Shown here one piece after another: positions 19,331 through 26,481 of a stretch of DNA of 64,000 nucleotides. Made by a program: the position numbers and the translations under genes. Source of the DNA: Streptomyces sp. NBC_00237 (GTDB lineage: Bacteria; Actinomycetota; Actinomycetes; Streptomycetales; Streptomycetaceae); contig NZ_JAPEMT010000002.1 in NCBI RefSeq assembly GCF_026342435.1, forward strand, positions 62,001 through 126,000, written 5' to 3'. Position 1 is the first letter of the stretch; each line of letters begins with the position of its first letter. The notes under the pieces were generated by a model. The model was not told where the DNA came from and searched no databases. It saw only the letters and a list, made by a program, of their open reading frames with translations.

Positions 19331-20059
19331 TCATTGGGATTTTTGCGGTCGTTCGAGTGGTCGGGGCAGATCTTGGTGTTCGCGGTCGAAGTCGTCGATC
19401 CAGCGGGAGAGGCTTTCGGCGCGCAGGAGCCCCGTGCCGACGAGCACTCCGGCGAAGCCCTCCCGCAGCAGCCGGGCCGCGCCGTCCGGGTGCTCGATGC
19501 CGCTGGCGCTGACCGGGCACGGGGTGCCGGTGCGCCGCAGCGACGGCAGGAGATCCGTGCTCCGTCCGAGATGCGCCGGGCCGCGTTCGCGGGTCGTGAT
19601 GTCCTTGTTGTTGACCGCGATCACACAGTCCCGCGCCCTCGGCACACGGAGCGTCTCCGCCTCCGTCGTCACCTCGACGAAAGGGGTCAGGCCGAGCTGC
19701 ACGGCGTGCTCGATGAGGCTGCCGAGGGTGGATTTCGGCAGGAGCGCGGCGGTGAGCAGGACGGCGGACGCACCGTCTTCCCTGGACTGCTCCACCTGGC
19801 TTCGGTGGGTGATGAAGTCCTTCTGGAGCAGCGGGAGTTCGGTGGACCGTGCGACCTGGTGCAGCAGGGCTCGGGTGCCGCCGAACCAGCGGCCGGTCAC
19901 CACGGAGAGGCAGGGTGCGCCTGCGTCCTCGTAGGCGGTGACCACGTCCTCGACGGACCGGCCGCCGAAGAGGTCGCGGCCCGCTGCGTCCTGCCGTTTG
20001 AGCTCCATGATCACCGGTCGGCGGGCACCCAGCAGCGCCTCGGTGAAGGCGGCCGTCAT
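19331..20059 (-). CDS. trpC: Indole-3-glycerol-phosphate-synthase-like protein, divergent
   Basis: A 242-residue TIM-barrel protein of the TrpC family. Retained residues include Glu19 and Lys21 in IMELKR, Lys80 in LLQKDFI, Glu129 in PFVEV and Asn150/151 in NNKD. Departures are notable: the usual SPS after EVKR is replaced by QDAAG, and the usual VSESG reads VSASG (Ala185). These positions help bind the carboxyphenylamino-deoxyribulose phosphate, so a changed substrate is possible. The start overlaps the trpF stop (ATGA). Normal role: ring closure with loss of CO2 to indole-glycerol phosphate. Its neighbours in this operon suggest a secondary-metabolism duty rather than Trp supply. Confidence 0.88.
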   Translation of the reverse strand: MTAAFTEALLGARRPVIMELKRQDAAGRDLFGGRSVEDVVTAYEDAGAPCLSVVTGRWFGGTRALLHQVARSTELPLLQKDFITHRSQVEQSREDGASAVLLTAALLPKSTLGSLIEHAVQLGLTPFVEVTTEAETLRVPRARDCVIAVNNKDITTRERGPAHLGRSTDLLPSLRRTGTPCPVSASGIEHPDGAARLLREGFAGVLVGTGLLRAESLSRWIDDFDREHQDLPRPLERPQKSQ

Positions 20060-20763
20060 GACTCCGCCCCCGAGCTCTCGGCGCCCGCTCGCCAGCCCCG
20101 GACCAGCGCCGTGACCCGCTCGGCCCGCAACCGTCCGCTGTCGGGGTCCCTTGCTGCCGTGTCCACGTCGATCCCCCGGAACAGGGGGTGCTCCAGCACG
20201 GCCCGGTAGTCCGGTCGGCTGTCTGCCGAGATGCCGCCCGCGAGCAGGAAGGGGCGCGACATCCGCTCCACGACCTCCAGCACGGCGCAGCCGTCCACCT
20301 GGTGTCCCGTGCTGCCGATGCGGCCGTCCTCGGCCGTGGCGTCCACCAGGAAGAGATCCGTTCCCGCCCGCTCGTACGACGGGATCAGGGGCAGTTCGGG
20401 ACAGGCGCCCGCGCGTTGTGCGCCGCGGTGCGCGACGTGCACGACCTTGATCACGGTGCGGTCCCCCGCTCTCTTCAGCGCGCGGACCGTGCCGGGTGTC
20501 TGGTAGCCGTGCAGTTGGATCCAGTCGACCCGGGTGGCGGTCAGGGCGGTGCGCAGTGCTTCGGTGTCGTTCAGGAAGGTGACGAGGACGGGACGGAGGC
20601 GTTGGGTGCGGTGTGCGGCCTCGGCCAGTGCCGCCAGTTCCTGCGGAGGCAGGTCCGCGCGGCCACCGGGAACGCCGTGCCACAGGCCGACGAGGTCGGC
20701 TCCCGCCGAGGCGAGCAGCTCGATGTCCCCGAGGGAGGTGGCGCCGCAGATCTTGACCAGCAT
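20056..20763 (-). CDS. trpF: Phosphoribosylanthranilate-isomerase-like protein
   Basis: A 235-residue TrpF homologue that would convert phosphoribosyl-anthranilate to the ribulose form by Amadori rearrangement. The general-base Cys6 in VKICGAT and the general-acid Asp141 in FLVDATAED are kept, and the GSTGHQVD phosphate-binding loop follows. The region between strands 2 and 3 ([15 protein letters not shown]) is unlike the common FxxKSPR segment. The start overlaps nothing upstream but lies five bases after the dehydrogenase gene; its stop overlaps the trpC-like start. Active in the cytoplasm as part of the ten-gene operon. Confidence 0.88.
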   Translation of the reverse strand: MLVKICGATSLGDIELLASAGADLVGLWHGVPGGRADLPPQELAALAEAAHRTQRLRPVLVTFLNDTEALRTALTATRVDWIQLHGYQTPGTVRALKRAGDRTVIKVVHVAHRGAQRAGACPELPLIPSYERAGTDLFLVDATAEDGRIGSTGHQVDGCAVLEVVERMSRPFLLAGGISADSRPDYRAVLEHPLFRGIDVDTAARDPDSGRLRAERVTALVRGWRAGAESSGAES

Positions 20764-20768
20764 CGGCG

Positions 20769-21908
20769 TCACAGCCCCAGCATCGACGCGATGCGATTGC
20801 GCTGGATCTCCGAGGTGCCCGAGTAGATGGTGCCCGCCGTCGCGTCCCGCAGGTCCTTCTCCAGTCCGCACTCGGTGAGGTACCCCTGGCCTCCGAAGAT
20901 CTGCACCGCGGCCTGCGCGGAGGCGATGTTGCTCTCACTCGTGAGCAGTTTGCCGGTGGCGACGTCCATCGTGACGTTCTCGCCGGCCGTCAGGCGCTCC
21001 GCCGTGTCGTAGAGCCACCTCCGGGCGGTCTCCAGACTGGTCCTCATGTCCACGATCCGGTGGGCGATCGACTGGTTCGCACCGATCGGCTTCCCGAACT
21101 GGGAGCGCGTGCGCGCGTATGCGACCACGCGGTCGAGCCGGTGGCGCATCTGGCCGGTGTTGATGATGAAGGAGCAGAGGATCTCCCACTTCATCACGTG
21201 GTCCAGGACGAGGAACCCGGAGCCGACGCGCCCGATGAGGGAGGACGCGGGAAGTCGGCAGTCGTCGAAGTGCACTTCGCCCAGTGGTGAGGTGCGCAGC
21301 CCCATCTTGCTGACGGGAGCTCCGACCGAGAGCCCCGGGGTGTCCCGTTCCACGACGAAGGCGCTGATGCCCAGCGGGCCGCCGTCCGGGTGGGTGCGGG
21401 CGTACACGACGAACACGTCGGCCACCGGTCCGTTGCTGACGAAGCACTTGCTCCCCCGCAGCACGAAGGTCTCACCTTCGCGCGTCGCCGTCGTCCGCAT
21501 GGCCAGCGCGTCGGAGCCACTCTCGGTCTCGGTGATCGCATGCGCCCCGATCGTCTCCCCGGAGCAGATTCCGGGCAGATAGCGCTGCTTGAGCGCGTCC
21601 GATCCGAAGCGCTGGACGGGTACGCCGACGCTCACCATGTGGGTGGAGACGGAGAAGTTCAGTCCGCCGTCACGGCATCCGGCGCCGAGTTCCTCCAGTA
21701 CGTACATGGTGGTGAGCAGGGACTGGCCGAGCCCGCCCCACTGTTCGTCGAAGGGCAGACCGAGGATGCCGGACTCCTGGATCAGCTTCCACTGCTCGTA
21801 CGGGAAGACGCCTGCGGCGTCCCGCTCCGTGTGGCCGGAGCTGAGCGCCTGGTGCCAGCGGCCGATGCCCTGGCGCAGGGCTTCCTGGTCGGCGTCCCAT
21901 CTGATCAT
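20769..21908 (-). CDS. Acyl-CoA-dehydrogenase-family flavoprotein, possibly acting on a carrier-bound substrate
   Basis: A 379-residue flavin-dependent dehydrogenase. Family motifs include AITETESGSD, KCFVSNG, RTRSQFGKPI and QIFGGQGYL. The C-terminal motif is YSGTSEIQRN, so the Glu used as base in medium-chain enzymes is a Ser; instead Glu242 in MKWEIL falls where isovaleryl-CoA dehydrogenase and prolyl-carrier oxidases keep their base. A carrier protein and an AMP ligase lie in the same operon, which recalls the ligase/carrier/dehydrogenase set that makes pyrrole-2-carboxyl thioesters. Desaturation of a carrier-bound amino acid is therefore my leading idea, not a proven one. Confidence 0.9.
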   Translation of the reverse strand: MIRWDADQEALRQGIGRWHQALSSGHTERDAAGVFPYEQWKLIQESGILGLPFDEQWGGLGQSLLTTMYVLEELGAGCRDGGLNFSVSTHMVSVGVPVQRFGSDALKQRYLPGICSGETIGAHAITETESGSDALAMRTTATREGETFVLRGSKCFVSNGPVADVFVVYARTHPDGGPLGISAFVVERDTPGLSVGAPVSKMGLRTSPLGEVHFDDCRLPASSLIGRVGSGFLVLDHVMKWEILCSFIINTGQMRHRLDRVVAYARTRSQFGKPIGANQSIAHRIVDMRTSLETARRWLYDTAERLTAGENVTMDVATGKLLTSESNIASAQAAVQIFGGQGYLTECGLEKDLRDATAGTIYSGTSEIQRNRIASMLGL

Positions 21909-21921
21909 GCGTCAGCACCCC

Positions 21922-22296
21922 TCAGTAGTGGGAGAATTCGGAGGAGTCCAGGCTGTGCCGCTCGCTTCCGTGCAGCGCGGGCGTGAAGACGCAGACCAGT
22001 CGGAGGTCTTCGTCCGGTCCCGCGATGAGGAAGTGGGCGTCGTGCTGGTCGAGTGCGTAGAGCGTGCCGGGCTCGATCGTGTGTGACGTACCGTCAGCAT
22101 CGACCACCTCGCCCGTGCCGCTGATGCAGTAGCACGCCTCCAGGTGGCGTCGGTACTCCAGCGGGGACGTGGTGCCCGCTCGCACCGTGGTGTCGGTCAT
22201 CGAATAGCCCATGCCATCGGCTTCGACCAGAAATCTGCGGCTGAGGCCGTTGCCCCAGTCCACGGCCGCCACCTCGTCAAGACGTCGGACAATCAT
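21922..22296 (-). CDS. Ectoine-synthase-like cupin (EctC family)
   Basis: A 124-residue small cupin that matches ectoine synthase along its length: it opens MIVRRL, has DGMGYSMTDTT, HLEACYCISGTGEV, PGTLYALDQHDAHFL and ends near LVCVFTPALHG. The metal ligands known for EctC (a Glu, a Tyr and a His) correspond to Glu53, Tyr80 and His88. EctC makes a cyclic amidine from N-acetyl-diaminobutyrate. No ectA, ectB or ectD is nearby, and the gene is buried in a trp-like/carrier-protein operon, so it probably cyclises or dehydrates something else. The ATG at 22296 has GGAG ten bases upstream; the start overlaps the trpA-like gene by 20 bp. Confidence 0.88.
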   Translation of the reverse strand: MIVRRLDEVAAVDWGNGLSRRFLVEADGMGYSMTDTTVRAGTTSPLEYRRHLEACYCISGTGEVVDADGTSHTIEPGTLYALDQHDAHFLIAGPDEDLRLVCVFTPALHGSERHSLDSSEFSHY

Positions 22297-23113
22297 GGGG
22301 TGAAACTCCTGACCGGGTAGGGGAAGGGGGAAGAAGGGTGGTGACGAAGGTGTGGAACTCATCGACCACGTCGGCCTGTTGGGCGAGTGCTTCCTCGATG
22401 CGGGCGACTCCGGCGCTGCCCACGATCGCGGCGTCCGCGCCGAGGGCGTGCACCGCGGCGATGTCGGTCCTGGACCGGATGCCGAATCCGACGGCGATGG
22501 GCGCCGTCGATCTCCTGCGCAACATCGCTATGGTGTCGGCCAGTTGGCGACGGTCGACGGAGGGTGTGCCGCCGCTGCGGCCGTAGTGGGCGACCAGATA
22601 CAGATACGCGGTCGCGTGCTCGGCGGCCTCGGCCTTCACCTCCTCGGCCGAACTCGGGTAGCAGGTGGTCACCAGGGGCAGCCCCGCGTCCCGGGCCGCG
22701 TCCCGGCAGCCGGTACGCAGCCGTGGGGGCAGACCGTGGACGAGCAGTCCGTCGGCGCCCGAGGCTGCGACCCGGGCGGTGAAGTCCGCCAGCGGCAGGG
22801 GTTTGACCGTGTGGCTCCAGTCGGCCAGCAGCGCCACCCTCAGGTGGCGGAGACCGGGCCGGATCGCGGCGAGGAAGTCGAGCACTTCGTCGAGCCCGAC
22901 GCCCTGCCCCAACGCCCGTTGCGCGGAACGCCGGTTGACCTCCCCGTCCGTGACCGAGTCGGGAAAGGGCACGGCCAGCTCCAGGCAGTCCACCCGGCAG
23001 TCGTCGAGCATCCGCATGATGTCGGCCAGTACGGGCAGTGGCGGATCCCCGGCGTTGAGGAACAGGGCCAGGCCCGGCCGGTCGGGTGCTCGCCGCGCGA
23101 AGAACTCGCTCAC
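22277..23113 (-). CDS. trpA: Tryptophan-synthase-alpha-like indole-glycerol-phosphate lyase
   Basis: A 278-residue TrpA homologue. TrpA splits indole-glycerol phosphate to indole and glyceraldehyde 3-phosphate. The FLNAGDP opening and the catalytic pair Glu45 (CLELAVPF) and Asp56 (SVTDGE) are present, as is the C-terminal GFGIRSRTDIAAVHALG. The mobile loop normally reading SRAGVTG is AHYGRSGG here. No trpB lies in the window, so either it releases free indole, as the plant lyase BX1 does, or it acts on another substrate. The GTG start overlaps the trpD-like stop (GTGA). The C-terminal 20 residues extend beyond the usual fold and overlap the cupin gene. Confidence 0.87.
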   Translation of the reverse strand: MSEFFARRAPDRPGLALFLNAGDPPLPVLADIMRMLDDCRVDCLELAVPFPDSVTDGEVNRRSAQRALGQGVGLDEVLDFLAAIRPGLRHLRVALLADWSHTVKPLPLADFTARVAASGADGLLVHGLPPRLRTGCRDAARDAGLPLVTTCYPSSAEEVKAEAAEHATAYLYLVAHYGRSGGTPSVDRRQLADTIAMLRRRSTAPIAVGFGIRSRTDIAAVHALGADAAIVGSAGVARIEEALAQQADVVDEFHTFVTTLLPPSPTRSGVSPHDCPTS

Positions 23114-24147
23114 CGCAGGCCCGCCCCGCCCGCAGTCGTACGCCCGGGCTGTGTCCGCAGCCGGTTGACGAGGTCGAGTGCGCGGCCGCTGCGCAGGGCG
23201 TCGTCGGCTGCCGCTCTCGCATCGGTCCAGTCCTCGACGAGTCCGCTCGCGACGGCCAGCGCGGCGGCGTTCAGGCAGACCGTACGGGTGGCAAGCGGCC
23301 CTCCCTTGCCGGACAGCACGTCGAGGAAGTGCGCGACCACCTCTTCCTTGCGCCCGGCCGGACGGAGATCAGTGATCGAGTACGGGCCGGAGGCATCGGC
23401 GCGCAGCAGCTCGGGGCCGGTGCCGTCGTTGCTGTGGATGACGTTGTCGACGGAGCTGACCAGCTCGTCGATGCCTTGGGCGTTGCTGCAGAGCCAGGTC
23501 CTGCGGTCGGGCGTGCTGTCCGCGACGTACCGCAGGGTCGGCAGCAGCGAAGGGTCCGCGACGCCGACGAGTCGGCAGGAGACCGGCATCGCCGCCAGGA
23601 ACGGCCCGACCGCGTTGACGAACCGCCCGAGGGTGCGCAGTTCCAGCGGCAGAATGCTCTTCGCCAGCAGCATCAGCTCGCGGGGGTAGACGAAGTGTCC
23701 GGGGAAGGCGATGCCGTGCCGTTCCAGCATGGCACCGGTCTGTTCGTAGGAGGTGGTCAGGGGGATGCCGAGCAGTTCCAGCAGGTCCTGCGATCCGCAG
23801 GTGCTCGTATAGGCGCGAGAGCCCGTCTTGGCTACGCGGACCCCCATGGCGGCGGCGACGAGTGCGGCGGCGGTGGAGATGTTGAAGGTGCTGGGGCCGC
23901 CGCCGGTGCCGACGATGTTGACCGTGCCGTCCGGCAGTCCGACGGGCTGCGGGCGGCGTTCGTCCAGTGAGCGCAGGAACGCGCTCAGTGTGTCCTGGTC
24001 GGGCATACGGGTGGCGAGCGAGGCCAGCAGCGCCACCGTCTCACCCCGCTGGAGACCGCCTTCGTGCAGCCGGTCCCAGAAGGACCGCCACGCCTGCTGC
24101 TCGATGGGGCGGTCCCGGGTGAGCAGCGCCAAGGGCACGTCGTGCAT
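23110..24147 (-). CDS. trpD: Anthranilate-phosphoribosyltransferase-like protein, altered binding motifs
   Basis: A 345-residue TrpD homologue, which joins anthranilate to PRPP. The PRPP loop reads IVGTGGGPSTFNIST, with Gly84 where the family has Asp. The segment normally KHGNR..SS reads KTGSRAYTS (residues 107-115), so the His and Asn that contact anthranilate are Thr108 and Ser110. The rest of the fold and length are ordinary. I infer the enzyme still transfers phosphoribose but may use a different aromatic or carrier-bound amine. It is two bases from the carrier-protein gene and overlaps the trpA-like gene. Confidence 0.88.
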   Translation of the reverse strand: MHDVPLALLTRDRPIEQQAWRSFWDRLHEGGLQRGETVALLASLATRMPDQDTLSAFLRSLDERRPQPVGLPDGTVNIVGTGGGPSTFNISTAAALVAAAMGVRVAKTGSRAYTSTCGSQDLLELLGIPLTTSYEQTGAMLERHGIAFPGHFVYPRELMLLAKSILPLELRTLGRFVNAVGPFLAAMPVSCRLVGVADPSLLPTLRYVADSTPDRRTWLCSNAQGIDELVSSVDNVIHSNDGTGPELLRADASGPYSITDLRPAGRKEEVVAHFLDVLSGKGGPLATRTVCLNAAALAVASGLVEDWTDARAAADDALRSGRALDLVNRLRTQPGRTTAGGAGLR

Positions 24148-24149
24148 GG

Positions 24150-24413
24150 CTACTTGGCCTCCGCCTGCTGCCGCTCGGTCTGCTCGATCAGCGTGCAGAT
24201 CTCACGGACGGTGCGGAAGTTCTCGGGGACGAGGTCGATCTCCTCGGCCCGCAGGTCGAAACTGTCCTCCAGCCAGGCCATCGTCTTGAGCAGGCCGAGG
24301 CTGTCGATGACCCCTCCGGCCATCAGGTCGTAGTCGGAGGCCAGTTCGGTGATGTCGACGTCCGGCAGGAACTCCTCGATGATGAACTGCTTGACCACCG
24401 TGTCGTGCTGCAT
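24150..24413 (-). CDS. Free-standing acyl/peptidyl carrier protein
   Basis: An 87-residue carrier protein. The phosphopantetheine site is Ser38 in LMAGGVIDSLGLL, and helices 1 and 4 are well formed. It sits two bases from the AMP-ligase gene upstream and two from the trpD-like gene downstream, so it is almost surely loaded by that ligase. The acyl-CoA-dehydrogenase-like protein of the same operon is the expected next enzyme on the tethered substrate. Free carriers of this kind are typical of pathways that modify an amino acid before use by a synthetase. Confidence 0.93.
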   Translation of the reverse strand: MQHDTVVKQFIIEEFLPDVDITELASDYDLMAGGVIDSLGLLKTMAWLEDSFDLRAEEIDLVPENFRTVREICTLIEQTERQQAEAK

Positions 24414-24414
24414 G

Positions 24415-25953
24415 TCAGTGTTCCTTCGTTCGTACGTGAGGGGGGTGTGCCTCCGCGACGAGCGCGTGGGCGATCTTGCCGGTGGAGGTCCTCGGCAAGG
24501 GGTCGTCCACGATCACCACGGTCGAGGGAATGGCGGTGGTGGGCAGCAGCCCGGCGCAGTGTCCGCGGAGCCGCAGGCTGTTGAGCCCGCTGGCGGGGGT
24601 GCGTCGGACGACGCCGTGCAGGAGGTGACCGGCCACGGGGTCGGGCACCGCCATTACTGCCGCCTCCACGACGTCCGGGTGCTTCAGCAGCGTCTGCTCG
24701 ACCTCATGGGTGTTGATCCGTACGCCACGGACCTTGACCTGGTGGTCGTTGCGGCCTTCCAGGGTGATCCGGCCGTCCCGGTCGCGGCGCACCAGGTCGC
24801 CGCTGCGGAAGTAGCGCCGCTCGTGGTGACCGTGGAGATGGGTGGCGAACTTGTCCTCCCCCTCGGCTTGAGCGGCCTGGTCGACGTCCTGTTCCCGGGC
24901 GAGGTAGCCGTCGGTCTGGAAGGGGGTCGCGACATGGAGTTCGCCGGTTCCGGGCCCGGTCAGGATCTCGCCGTCGGCGTCGACGATCACGGCGTGCACG
25001 CCGGGCAGCGGGTTGCCGATGGGGACCGGCGTGTCCATTGGCTCGCTGCGGTCGACCTCGTGGAGGAAGCTGTCGTTGGTCTCGGTGCAGCCGTAGATGT
25101 TGGAGAGCCGTGCCGTGCCGAACAGTTCGGGAAGTCGGGCGAGGCAGCGGGTGGGCATGCTGTCGCCGGTGAACACGGCGTGCTCGACCGTGTCGAGCCG
25201 CTGGCCGCGTCGCGCGGCCTCGTCCGCCAGCAGTTGGTAGAACATCGGTACCGCTTGGACGACCTGGACCTCGTGGCGGGTCATGAGGTCCAGGAGATGC
25301 CGGGCGTCGGTGGCCTGCGCCGGGTCGACCAGGACCACCCGGCCGCCGTTCTTGAGCGTGGTCCAGACGTCCAGCAGGCACAGGTCGAAGTTGAGCGGGG
25401 CGTAGTTGAGCACGGTCGTTCCCCGGCGGATGCCGAAGTGCTCGCCCGCCCAGTCGGTGAAGCGGTCCACCGCGCCGGTGCTCAGCGGCACGATCTTCGG
25501 CTCCCCGGTGGACCCGGAGGTGGTGAGCATGAAGGACACGTCGTCCGGTTCGGCCCGGCGCGGCTCCGGCGGAGCGGCGGACCTGGCCGATGGAGTGCCG
25601 GGGCTCTCGCGACTCGCCGGGCTCTCCGGCGACACCACGTGCAAGCAACCTGCCTGCGCGAACAACCGATCCAGTGATCTTCTCGTCAACAAGGGTGACA
25701 GCAGGAGAAAACGGCGCCCTTCCACCAGACAGGCGAGCACCAGTGAGATCACCGCGGGCGACTTGGCCGCCAGGATGCCGATCGGCTCGTCCCCACCGGG
25801 GTCGAGCCGGGTGAGCCGGGTGCGCTCCCGGTCCGCCAGCTCGTGGAGTTCGGCGTAGGTCGTCTCTTCCCCGTGCCAGACCAGCGCCGGATCGCCGGGG
25901 TGGTTGATGACGTGGGAGACGAAGGAACTCACTAAGTTCTGGTGTCGCATCAT
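24415..25953 (-). CDS. Amino-acid AMP ligase (stand-alone adenylation protein)
   Basis: A 512-residue adenylating enzyme without its own carrier domain. It has TTSGSTGEPKI, YGCTETNDSF, RSGDLVRRD and the A10 Lys in TSTGKIAHAL. My specificity reading is D-L-L-Q-V-T-I-D-S-K, which I cannot match to a known amino acid; it shares only D-L-L with the prolyl code I remember for pyrrole pathways. I start it at the first of two adjacent ATGs (25953, 25950), five or eight bases after GGAG; the longer open frame upstream runs into the AT-richer control region. It is the first gene of the ten-gene operon and presumably loads the next gene's carrier protein. Confidence 0.9.
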   Translation of the reverse strand: MMRHQNLVSSFVSHVINHPGDPALVWHGEETTYAELHELADRERTRLTRLDPGGDEPIGILAAKSPAVISLVLACLVEGRRFLLLSPLLTRRSLDRLFAQAGCLHVVSPESPASRESPGTPSARSAAPPEPRRAEPDDVSFMLTTSGSTGEPKIVPLSTGAVDRFTDWAGEHFGIRRGTTVLNYAPLNFDLCLLDVWTTLKNGGRVVLVDPAQATDARHLLDLMTRHEVQVVQAVPMFYQLLADEAARRGQRLDTVEHAVFTGDSMPTRCLARLPELFGTARLSNIYGCTETNDSFLHEVDRSEPMDTPVPIGNPLPGVHAVIVDADGEILTGPGTGELHVATPFQTDGYLAREQDVDQAAQAEGEDKFATHLHGHHERRYFRSGDLVRRDRDGRITLEGRNDHQVKVRGVRINTHEVEQTLLKHPDVVEAAVMAVPDPVAGHLLHGVVRRTPASGLNSLRLRGHCAGLLPTTAIPSTVVIVDDPLPRTSTGKIAHALVAEAHPPHVRTKEH

Positions 25954-26481
25954 GACTTCTCCGAAGCTCCTGCACGTTCCTGCATGCCTGCACGCTTGCG
26001 TGTCTGCGCACCCGTGTGCCGGTGTTCCCGTGTGCCCGAAATAAGAATTCCTTAAGGCGTTCAACTCGAATGGCACCCTTACATGAAAGGACGCCAATAA
26101 TCACCTTCGGGGCGGCAGAAAATTGCAACGCAATACTGCCCGGTAATCTTCGAGTTGAGACCATACCCTCGGCCACGCACGGCATTCACTCTCCATGAGA
26201 GCAGGTATGACCAGTGCAAACGCTCGGACTTTCCGATGTCAACCCGGGCGTTAATTTACCTCGTGACCCGGATCAACATGTTGGCGTTCGACGACGTGAT
26301 GTTATCCATCGAACCCATCCGGACGCAACGAAAAGATTTCTTGACGTCGGACCACCCCAACGATCTTGCCGAGCCGGGTGAACGTCGACTAGCGTCCTTG
26401 ATGCGGTTCGCGGTGAAGCGAATCAGCGGGGCCTTCCCGTTCTCCACAGACTTCCCGAACGCCGTGAAAGGTGAATCCGTC
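25954..26481. promoter_or_regulatory. 528-bp divergent control region between the two central operons
   Basis: This stretch is clearly richer in A and T than its surroundings and separates the leftward ten-gene operon from the rightward eight-gene operon. An open frame crosses it from 26155 in the frame of the C-T gene, but it has no ribosome site, no family motif and foreign composition, so I treat it as non-coding. A TTGACG hexamer at 26341 could be a -35 element for the rightward operon, but I see no good -10. Expect two divergent promoters and the main regulator target here. Confidence 0.6.

Noticed and set aside
21922..22296. Part of an ectoine osmoprotectant operon
   Set aside because: No ectA, ectB or ectD in the neighbourhood; the gene overlaps a trpA-like gene instead.
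19331..24147. Ordinary tryptophan biosynthesis operon
   Set aside because: trpE, trpG and trpB are missing, several binding motifs are altered, and the genes are interleaved with carrier, ligase, dehydrogenase, cupin and MbtH genes.
26155..26481. N-terminal extension of the C-T protein
   Set aside because: The added residues have no NRPS similarity, the DNA is AT-rich like a control region, and a ribosome site supports the ATG at 26482.
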